Assembly: GCF_963675165.1 (NCBI RefSeq)
Contig: NC_087377.1
Span: 9,689,122 to 9,753,121, forward strand
Source: Halichondria panicea
Taxonomy: Eukaryota; Porifera; Demospongiae; Suberitida; Halichondriidae
Length of the DNA stretch: 64,000 nucleotides
Reading direction: 5' to 3'
A program made the translations under genes and the position numbers. Within the stretch, counting starts at the first letter, position 1; each line of letters opens with the position of its first letter. The notes under the pieces are model-generated. The model did no database searches. It was not told where the DNA came from and saw only the letters and a list, made by a program, of their open reading frames with translations. This document shows, in pieces, positions 56,105 through 64,000 of the stretch.

Positions 56105-57107
56105 CAGTAGACTCTCGCTATTCCGGCTCCCTGAAGTACGGCCACCTCGATATACCGGCCATTTGGCTTGGCACGGAATGCTAGCTATATGTTTACTGCA
56201 CAAAACTCACCCTGAAGTACGGCCACTCGCTATTCCGGTTACCGGCCAGTGCTGGCTGTCCCAAACAGGGTTTTCAATGTAATTTGATACGTGTATTACG
56301 GCCGGATATGACGTTTTGGGTGTGGTTTAGCAAATAAAATTGAATTACACTTAAATAGAGAACAAAATGATTCATTATCCTCGAGACAAGAACCGCAAAA
56401 GTAGTCATTAGATTCGAGGTAAGGTCGTTTTTAAGCCGCGGCTATTTCCTGAGCTGCAGCCACCTCGCTATTCCGGCCTAGCCTCGATCCCAGCCCCTCT
56501 CACTAGAGGGCCTGGTAACCACTGTTTGCGCGTGGGTGGATTCAATAGTAAATTTGTTAGTAAAACTCTTTTTAATTTATCAATTAACCTTTTGTACTAT
56601 GGTCACCCACGTGGTTGATGAGAGAGAAATCGCCATCACAACTCTAGGCTCATACGAGGAGCACTGATCTTACTGAGATGGCATCAAACAAGTGTCTGGA
56701 AGCAAGTAGATTTGCCAGAGTCGATCGGTACTGACAGAAAAACGCCTACCACTCTACCACAGTACAAAAGAAGACAAAATCTGACTTTTCAACACTGGAG
56801 AGCTTGAGCAAGAGCAGAACAGAAGTAGAAGCCATCACAACAAAACTAGTCACTAGTCTAGGTCGTAAATGTTGTAAGTAGCTGTGTTATTTTATTAAAA
56901 CTGCTGTGATTTGTGCAATGACATCATTGTAAAATATACAATATACTAACTAATTTACTAAGATATCTCGATCCCCAAGAATCTTGGGGCAACTGACGCA
57001 TGCGCAGACAGTGTATACCAGGCCGTCTTTCTCAACTGAGAGCGGCCTGGAATCGAGGCTAATTCCGGCCAAGCTGCATGGTCCCAAGGGTGACCGAGAG
57101 TCTACTG
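56105..57107. mobile_element. Complete pogo-like element (about 420 bp) carrying a nested insertion
   Basis: Ends CAGTAGACTCTCGCTATTCC and CCGAGAGTCTACTG, with TA on both sides (56103-56104, 57108-57109). The body contains four variants of CCACCTCG(A/C)TAT(A/T)CCGGC on alternating strands. Without the insertion at 56479-57061 it is about 420 bp and non-coding. Confidence 0.88.
56479..57061. mobile_element. 583-bp TAGCCTCGA-family element, nested, perfect 9-bp duplication
   Basis: Inverted, nearly identical copy of 12062-12664. ATTCCGGCC is duplicated (56470-56478, 57062-57070); removing element and one repeat restores the CTATTCCGGCCAAGCTG sequence seen in other copies of the host family. 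About 20 bp near the CACGTGG site are missing relative to the first copy. Confidence 0.92.
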
Positions 57108-57108
57108 T

Positions 57109-57167
57109 AGTTATAACACGGGCACGAGGGATATATGCCATGCAGCCCGAGTGCACGTGTTATAACT
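57109..57167. repeat. Palindrome AGTTATAACACG..CGTGTTATAACT
   Basis: 12-bp perfect arms around a 35-bp spacer with CACGAGGGATATA and CCCGAG phrases, directly after the pogo-like element. Confidence 0.75.
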
Positions 57168-57274
57168 AGTTTATATCCCGAGGGCATAGCAACATAACAC
57201 TGTCATAACACAATATAAACAGCACAAAAAAAAAGACAGAGACAACTCACAGCTCTATCTCTTCTCTCTTCTAG

Positions 57275-57445
57275 ACGCCAGTATCTGCAGCATATAAGAT
57301 TGGCATGACCGACGAATGGCTTGACACAAAATTGTTGGAGTTCCAACTGAAATCTGTAAAACAGCCCCACCCCACTTCTGGTGCTGCAAAACAGCCCCGT
57401 CCACTTACTGCTGCAAAGAAACAGCCCCACCCCACTACTCAGTGA
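57275..57445 (+). CDS. Possible terminal exon, basic low-complexity protein
   Basis: A TCTTCTCTCTTCTAG acceptor-like tract is followed by 56 open codons and a TGA. The peptide has TDEWLDTKLLEFQL, then a repeated (A)AKKQPHP/AAKQPRP pattern. After the stop, another frame (about 57482-57580) gives a further AAKQLMPPAKRA stretch ending in TGA, so the gene may be frameshifted. No family recognised, no upstream exon found. Confidence 0.25.
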   Translation, partial: TPVSAAYKIGMTDEWLDTKLLEFQLKSVKQPHPTSGAAKQPRPLTAAKKQPHPTTQ

Positions 57446-57599
57446 ATACGTGTATTAGCTGCTGGTCTACGCTCGGCCTCATAACCAAGCCAAGAAAGCT
57501 CGCTTCTACACTGCTGCAAAACAGCTCATGCCCCCAGCAAAAAGAGCCACTCCTAGTGCTACGGTGAAGCAGAATTGACATGCATCACAAGGTCGAGGA

Positions 57600-59237
57600 C
57601 TAGGTCAATCTAGGAACACAGAATCTTCCACAAAATGAATCTTGGACAATTTTAAAACCTGCATGGTTGCAAAAAGAAACTCCAGCAGTGCTGAACATTC
57701 ATTCCTACATGGCTGGACATACTTTGATACTTGTTATTTCTCATGCGTATTAATTTAATTTTAATTTAATTGTCTGTCTAATTGCCAGAGGGGCGTTTTG
57801 TGGTTAGTGCATTATGACTTTGCGGTCAGTGCATTATGACTTTCAGCAGTGCATTATGCTGCATATTGCACTTGGCAACAACGTAGCAACGGGATATAAT
57901 AGATTTTATAGACCAGATCTTTATGCTTTTGTTGTTGTAGTTTTTTACGCTATTTGGTTAATTTTAGCTTACGTCAGCTCACGTGAAGTTTTAGCAATAG
58001 TATATTATTACACTTAAGGTAAGCGTATAACAGTTTACAGCTAAATCACAACTTGGCCTATCTCTATCTGTAGGTACAAAGTTCAAATTTTAAAGCCCCA
58101 ATTCAGTCCATTCATGCTGTCTCGATCATACGGAGTATAGCTTTAATGTAGATTCTGTAGTAATTACCCCAGTGAGCTTCTTTCTGATTTCACTGAGGTG
58201 CAAGCATGGACTAGTATAGATATTCGTCATGTTTGTGGAACGTATGGGCTCTAGGGGTAGCTTGATTACGACATACACTGCCTGGTCGTTTAAAACGATA
58301 TAATTATATAAAATTGTTGACCGAGAAACAGCCTAATGCTGAACCAGTCTCCAACTCTCTGCCACATAATACGCCACTTAACTCCTCTTGATAAGGAGTA
58401 GTTTTTACCAGCCATGCACCCTTTCTACCACCCCCATAAACTCGGAACCCATATATATCACTTATCACTTTGAATGACAGATGACGTACCAAGGTCAGAG
58501 AATATGTGGAGTAACTGCTCAGACACAACAGCTATATCTTTAGAATACAGCGAGCAAAACTACATTCAAGTACAAGTAACGTGAGCATACATCGATACAT
58601 GTATAAGAGATAGCATCCACTAGTGGTACTTCTTGCCATCAACAGGATCGGTGCATCTATCACGCTCATCAAATTGATCTGGAGTTTCTCCTAAGATGTA
58701 ACGTGTTTGAGAGGAGCTTTGTAATCAAAATTGGCTTTGGTGGCCTATATAGCTGATACTTAAACAATATTGTTTTTATGTCTCTTTCTGCATGCATGAG
58801 CTTTCATGTGCCATCTCCTTTTGAGCGATCGAAAAAGCAACTTCTCTTTATTCATTAGTACAAGTGTTAATTGGCAATAAAAATTATCCTCTTTTCGGAG
58901 ACAGATGTGAGAGGGAGGATTCTCTACTTTGGTACAGTAAGATTTGTTTGGTGTGTGTACAGGTATATAAGTACATTGATATGTTCAATCAAAGACATCA
59001 AAGCCTTATAAGCATTTTTCGGGAAGGGAAGATATATACAGTCAAGTCTCTTCTTTTCAAACGTTGTTTCCTATAATTAATTTTTACAGCCTGTAATTGT
59101 ATCTGAATGTCTTGACATGCATGCGTGTATAATTATTATGTTATGGGCACTGTTATAGTTGCATATAATGATGCGCGCCTGTGTATAATCTAGTATTCTC
59201 CAGTTAATTGTTGATATTGGTACATTTTGCTGTGGGC
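57600..59237. other. Non-coding region
   Basis: GTGCATTATGACTTT is repeated three times (about 57808-57855). Otherwise no gene or repeat recognised. Confidence 0.35.
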
Positions 59238-59246
59238 CAGCTTCAG

Positions 59247-59483
59247 TATAGCCTCAAGACCATGCCGTTCGTTATTTGAAAGAACGGGCCTATAGTCAAG
59301 TTCCAATGTAGCATGCACTCGTTTTAGTGGTCCAGGAATTTCTTGGACCGATAATTGCCCGCACAAGGTGTATTACCCATAAATATCATTATGATGCTGT
59401 AAAACGCTGACTCAGCTAGACAAGTTGCACATTGGAACTTGACCAGGTGTTCTTTCAGATACAAACGGCTGGTCTCGAGGCTA
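59247..59483. mobile_element. 237-bp TAGCCTC-family element, 9-bp duplication
   Basis: CAGCTTCAG flanks both ends (59238-59246, 59484-59492). Left end reads TATAGCCTCAAGACC, right end GGTCTCGAGGCTA, so two extra bases lie at the left. An inner inverted pair CAAGTTCCAATGT / ACATTGGAACTTG is present. Confidence 0.8.
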
Positions 59484-59492
59484 CAGCTTCAG

Positions 59493-60010
59493 ATTCAGAA
59501 AATCCGGTAATAAAATTATAATGACTCATGCATCTCTGCAGATCTACAGCTGCAAGGTTGTGAAGAGTGCTGCTAAAGTATAAATCAATGTGCATGGACT
59601 TACATGGGCCTCCTCTTCAGCCAGCATTGACAGCAGGCTGAAATGGATTATGCAGCTCCATTGGCCGATAATGAAAAACCAGGCTGACAGCTCATCAACT
59701 ATATACTCAGTGGTAGATCTAGGTTGGGGCAGCATATACAAGAACAGGAAATGACTAAGTAAATAACTAGCTAGCAAAGTCATTACAATATTCTTGGATT
59801 CAGTATACACACAACCATTGTTTCCAATGAAAAACTTAATTCAATGAAAGCACCGCGGGTGCTGATGCCTCGGTGGAGATGCCAAAGCTATACATAACAT
59901 AATATTTATATAAAGCTACTATTAAATAGCTTTTATACACAGTCATGCATTGCTACGTGCAAACTCGAAGAGTGGGTAACGATTGATGCCAAAAGTTCAA
60001 GTCTAAAATT
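59493..60010. other. Non-coding spacer
   Basis: No gene or repeat recognised. Confidence 0.35.
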
Positions 60011-60014
60011 ATTG

Positions 60015-60585
60015 AGTGGCATTTGTGTCAAAAATAAAAATTGATCTGCTTGGTAAAATCGATTGGAAAATGCATAGTCAGCTGAATTGATCTGCAAAAT
60101 GCAAATCAAAACTGCTGTGTCAGCAAATCGATCTGCAAAAATGCAAGCAGCGTGCAATAACGCAAATTAAAATTAAAGAAGTGTTAAGACACACCCCTAT
60201 ACTTCAAAGCTTTCTTTGGTGTAACATATAGCTTTGAGGTTTGTTAACACTGTATTTAGTGACCTCTTGCGACCCTACAAAAAAGCAAATCTGATTGTTG
60301 TGTTGAGAATGCACTGAGTGCAGATCGATTTGTTTTGCGTGCAGATCAATTTGCTGACTCTGCAGTTTTGATTTGCATTTTTTGCAGATCGATTCAACTG
60401 ACCATGCAATTTTTGATCTGCATTTTACAGATCGATTTGTTGACTCTGCAGTTTTGCAGATCAATTCAGCTGACTATGCAATTTTTGATCTGCATTTTGC
60501 AGATCCATTCAGCTGACTATGCGTTTTTCCAATTGATTTTGCCAAGCAGATCGATTTTTATTTTTGACACAAATGCCGCTCCATA
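60015..60585. mobile_element. Foldback element built of GATCTGCATTTTGCAGATC units
   Basis: Arms begin TGGCATTTGTGTCAAAAATA and end with the near complement. The right half contains four to five tandem copies of a module (GCAGATCGATTCAGCTGACTATGCAATTTT) each with its own small palindrome. TAAAATTAT(T)G and TAAAATTAATG flank it, a probable 9-bp duplication with one change. Confidence 0.75.
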
Positions 60586-60734
60586 TAAAATTAATGGCTG
60601 CCATCAGCAGGGCCTTGCAGCCCTCTTATCACTCTTGCAGCTACCAATAGCTAGGGTTCTAGTGCAGAGCTAACTACTAAGTAGAGTAGCAACACTCTGT
60701 AAACAAGTTTGGCTACAATGCTCCTCTGAAAAGG

Positions 60735-60815
60735 TAGCCTCGGTCCCAGGCCGATTTTTTTTTAATAGGCGACCTAGCGTTCAATTGGAGACGGATCGGC
60801 CGGGGGTCGAGGCTA
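60735..60815. mobile_element. 81-bp TAGCCTCG-family deletion derivative, perfect 9-bp duplication
   Basis: The first about 33 bp equal the left end of the RecQ-bearing element at 27753 (TAGCCTCGGTCCCAGGCC plus the T run), and the last about 49 bp equal its right end (GGCGACCTAGCGTTCAATTG ... GTCGAGGCTA). CTGAAAAGG is repeated on both sides (60726-60734, 60816-60824). Confidence 0.92.
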
Positions 60816-60966
60816 CTGAAAAGGCTGCAATGGCATTCCAAGTAAGCAAAACTAGGCATAACTCGAGAACGAAGCATTATTTTGCAAATCCACGAATGAA
60901 AACATGAGTAGAAGCCTATATAATTATACTTGCACTTGATTCATCCTTGAGCAGCTGTAGCAGTCT

Positions 60967-60970
60967 ACAT

Positions 60971-61002
<32 letters not shown>

Positions 61003-61073
61003 CGCACGCACGCACGCACGCACGCACACACGCACGCACACACACACACACGCACACACACACACAAACACAC
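60967..61073. repeat. (CA)n/(GCAC)n microsatellite
   Basis: About 100 bp of CA repeats with a GCAC-rich middle. The minus-strand cysteine/valine frames over it are artefacts. Confidence 0.97.
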
Positions 61074-61236
61074 TACCGTATATACCACGCTTGCGCATGC
61101 GCACCGAGGCATAATTAAAAATTTTTATGACAGAATCCATTCCAGTCCAGTCCAGTCCAGTGATTGTAGGCTGCCAAAAATTAATGGCTATATATATAGA
61201 GGGATTCAAGAAGCTGCATTTACATCTCTATATGGA

Positions 61237-61445
61237 TTACCAATAGCCTACCTGATCTTCTAGGATTGCCAAAAAGGGAGTGACAACAATCACAATAGAA
61301 TAACCAGGCTCTTTCTGTAACAAGCTATCAAAAGCTGATGGCAAACATGCAGGCATAACAGAGTCTTTTATCAAATCCAGTGGGTAAGATAGCAAACACA
61401 TCTCTTCCCTGAAGCATGCATGGCCACAACGACATCTACCTGCAT
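61237..61445 (-). pseudogene. RecQ-like helicase fragment
   Basis: Minus-strand reading gives GRDVFAILPTGFDKRLCYAC (a Walker A with G-K-S changed to D-K-R), then, after one frame change near 61345, CLPSAFDSLL, a SIVIVVTPFLAILEDQV motif Ia-like stretch. This order is that of RecQ-family helicases. The damaged P-loop and frame change indicate a dead copy. It is not identical to the fragments at 25 and 28 kb and has no recognisable element ends. Confidence 0.6.
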
Positions 61446-61644
61446 GTTCTGGCTTCATTGATGGATATAGTCCAGTCCTTTTCCAGCCTCAACTGCAACG
61501 CTTTTCAACTTGGCTTCTTCCATGATAGCAAATAAAACTTGCTATGTCATGTTTGCAATAACAACACTGCGCAGTGGGTTGCAGGCTTGCAGCACACGTG
61601 GTACAGTTAAGTGGGTGTGATCAATCCACTTGAAATACTGCAAT

Positions 61645-61746
61645 CTGATTGGAGCCGGTGGAATTCCACCGGCAGAACAAAACTGTAGATAAGCTTGGGT
61701 CCCGTCCTCCTTCCGTGCAACGGTCGAGGGCAGCGACGCCCGTCTA
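61645..61746. mobile_element. Right end of a TAG..CTA element with the hairpin module
   Basis: GCAATCTGATTGG is followed by a perfect 20-bp palindrome (61654-61673, arms GCCGGT around GGAATTCC), then GAACAAAACTG as in the element at 25289, and a GCGACGCCCGTCTA end 73 bp further. No matching left end was found. Confidence 0.55.
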
Positions 61747-61906
61747 CGTGAAAACCTGGCTGTAGCTTGTCTCTACAGCCTTTTTAAAGCTTGTATGAGC
61801 TAAAGAAGCAGTTAGCAAAGCCCCAAGATTCATTTGCAGCAAGAAATGACTCATATAGAAAATACATAGCTGGCAATTAAAACCTCCCAAGGAGAAGACC
61901 ACCCAG

Positions 61907-61966
61907 CTCTCTATAACGGCCAAAAGGCTGTTCCCCAACGGTGTCCGTTTTATGGAGGTTCCACTG
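61907..61966. mobile_element. Solo terminus of a pogo/Tigger-type element
   Basis: Reads outwards as CAGTGGAACCTCCATAAAAC on the minus strand, next to TA. Such CAGT.GAACCTC ends are typical for the pogo group. The other end is not in view. Confidence 0.6.
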
Positions 61967-62086
61967 TACCTTGTTGTGTTAGAGCTATCCACAGTACAAA
62001 CACACATCGATATCGCATCCAGGTGAGCAGAATCAGAATTAGGGTTGGTAGATTATGCTGGTATAATTTTGAGCATAATATATATA

Positions 62087-62170
62087 CAGTAGACTCTCGT
62101 TAATCCGGTCACCCTTGGGACCATGCAGCTTGGCCGGAATAGCGAGGTGGCTGTAGTTCAGGAAATAGCG
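62087..62170. mobile_element. End fragment of the pogo-like CAGTAGACTCTCG family
   Basis: CAGTAGACTCTCGTTAATCC, CACCCTTGGGACCATGCAGC and AGCGAGGTGGCTGTA, same as at 30477 and 52881; truncated after about 84 bp. Confidence 0.75.
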
Positions 62171-62447
62171 TTAACATTCGTAGCTAATGTTAATAATTAA
62201 ACACAAATGGAAGCAAGTTTTCAATCTCCAAACAAGAACCTTTAACTCAACATTAACATTAAAACTACATGTACTAAGCCTGCATGGTCGTATATCAAGT
62301 ATACTTAATTACTATTATATTAACACGCAGACTGACTCACTGCTTGAAACTAAGTAAACTGTAAATGTCCATAAGCAAGGTTCCCCTGAGTGAGGATACC
62401 TGGTTTAATATCCTCTGGTTCTTTGTATATTGGTCCTCTCAGTTCAT

Positions 62448-64000
62448 TTAGAGGATATGACCGCTGCTGAAAATGGCCATAGGCAATATTGTCTGAGTGT
62501 GAGGGACTGATTTAATTTCATCTGGATCCTCTATATCAATGGAGTTGGGGTCAGCATAGATGGAGTAAGGAGGTGGGGGAGTTTTCCTGTAGAAAAACCA
62601 AGCAACAGCGTTAACAAATAGCTTATAATGATGTTAACAGTCGTTAATAGCAAACTTACGTTAGTCCATCAATTTCAACATCTACTGGCCTTGATGAACC
62701 CTCTATCATGAAGAAAGTATGCAACTATACAATTACAAAAGATATACACAAAGTCTTACCTTTATTTTTTAGCTTCTGATAAAGAACCAATACGACAATA
62801 GTAACAACAACAGCAAAAATAACCAGGAGTGGCACAATGATAAAAACTACCATAAACGAGACAGCAACTGCAAAAGATATACATATATAAAGTACACACA
62901 TATTAAATAGAGCTTTTGAAGACCTACTTGAACAAGAGTTGTTTTCTACCATCCATTCACTATCCACACAAATAGCCTGAGAGTCTCCAGAGAAAGTCAT
63001 TACTACACTGCCACATTCCAGAGTAGCGATAGTGGTGTGAGGCACTGTTTCACTGCTGTCAGGTGCACGGTTGAATGTGAAGGTGACCCCTGACCCCAAC
63101 TGAGCTTGCAGAGTAGATACTACACACCTTCGAAAGTCTAGATTAGTCTGAGACATTACAGCAGTGTTCTGATACATCAAAGTTGCAGTGTAACAGAGTT
63201 CAACAATCGACACGGTTTCCACGGGAATACAAACACCAGCTGCCGAAGTAATGGCTGCTGTCATGCTCGTAGGATTAGGGAAGTCTGTCACTGACTGACA
63301 CGGCCCAACACCGTATGACAGAAGTATAGCAAAGTTTCCCAACCTGATGTCGTTAGCACAGTCTTCCCTGACTGTGAAAGTGAGGCAGGTAGTAATAGTG
63401 CTTGTGTCAACAGAGAATGCTGATACTGTAAGGGGATAGAGGAATTATATACAGGCTTTCATTGCGTTTTGCTAACTGCATGTGTACACTAGAGCACATG
63501 TAAAATCTATTCCATACAGGGTAGACATGTAATATCAAACCTCACCTCGGAAATCAGATGCATCTTGTAGTGTTTCTCCAGCAACATTTCTGACAGACAC
63601 AGTGAAATTGTAGATATCGTTTTTCCTTGGAATGGACAGGATGTACGGTGAGTTCGAAATAGCAGTATCAACTTGGCCACCGACTGGACTAAAGCGGATA
63701 TTTGGTGTGCGATTCATGGGGGGGTCGAGTGGGAAGACAGCTGGATCAGTGGAGGAGAGAGTCTGTGAGATAGAGGAATAATGCCAATTTCAATCGTGTA
63801 AAGCTCACCCCTTCCTCAACAGTCCATGTTAGGGTGACAGGAAGAAGGGAGTCAGAACATTCGATGGAAAGAGCTAGTTCACTGATGGCCAGTTCTGTGA
63901 TATAAAATCATTATAGCATTAATTTACAAGTTTTCAAAGAACATACTTGCTATTTTGAAGGTATAATTGAACTGACGGCTTCTCTCTGCTCCAGAGCACG
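62448..64000 (-). CDS. Single-pass receptor-like membrane protein, gene 2 (3' part; runs off window)
   Basis: Minus-strand exons: 64000-63947 (partial), 63894-63809, 63762-63546, 63425-62928, 62867-62760, 62702-62660, 62586-62448; all GT..AG and in phase, 380 residues plus stop. The first three match exons 2-4 of gene 1 in order, phase and sequence (for example SPYILS..NDIYNFTVSVRN against SPYTLS..GDMYNLTVAVRN). The 498-bp exon carries the same cysteine-rich module (AAGVCIPVET, ELCYTATL, LGSGVTF) and sushi-like end. The TM helix (FMVVFIIVPLLVIFAVVVTI onward) is in its own exon, unlike gene 1. The tail has no YEEI; it has TPPPPYSIYADP, a PPxY motif that WW domains bind, and an acidic stretch. 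Probably a plasma-membrane protein; ligand unknown. The N-terminal exons, including the Ig-like one, lie beyond the window. Confidence 0.8.

Noticed and set aside
60916..61209. Cysteine/valine-rich minus-strand frames
   Set aside because: Product of the CA microsatellite.

Overview
The window is a transposon-dense piece of an invertebrate nuclear genome. It is AT-rich, has compact introns of about 50-70 bp with GT..AG borders, and shows no bacterial operons, ribosome binding sites or CRISPR arrays. The mixture of Ginger-type, Crypton-type and pogo-like DNA elements, hundreds of short hairpin repeats, and a multi-exon receptor family with Ig-like domains suggests an early-branching marine animal, most likely a demosponge. 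That assignment is inference; no ribosomal or mitochondrial marker is present.

Layout. 1-6.2 kb: a decayed, apparently intronless gene coding for zinc-binding motifs, a FEN/XPG-like (PIN-fold) nuclease region and a C-terminal CXC (tesmin/TSO1-like) domain. 6.3-21 kb: intergenic DNA made almost entirely of miniature inverted-repeat elements. 21.4-29.8 kb: a plus-strand gene for a single-pass membrane protein with Ig-like, beta-sandwich-like and sushi-like ectodomain parts; its last intron (6.5 kb) is filled with mobile elements. 31-39 kb: two satellites, a telomere-like degenerate repeat, foldback elements and a Crypton-like recombinase remnant. 40-45 kb: an apparently intact Ginger-type DNA transposon (integrase, Ulp1-like protease, PHD finger; seven exons) beside a non-autonomous relative at the same CCGG target. 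45-61 kb: nested repeats. 62.4-64 kb: the 3' part of a second, minus-strand receptor gene paralogous to the first, so the two paralogues converge on the repeat region.

The most unusual signal is a group of about 15 elements whose ends read TAG...CTA and which are nearly all flanked by 9-bp direct repeats (one has 8 bp). Most share TAGCCTCGA..TCGAGGCTA ends. Sizes run from about 1.6 kb down to 81, 56, 31 and 30 bp. Two of them carry remnants of the same RecQ-like helicase gene, and the 81-bp one is an internal-deletion product of that lineage. A sub-lineage with other terminal sequences carries a fixed module (GCAATYTGATTGG plus a hairpin of variable sequence) about 70 bp from the right end. 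A third, unrelated RecQ-like fragment lies at 61.2-61.4 kb. Nested insertions with recognisable empty sites allow a relative order of events to be read directly.
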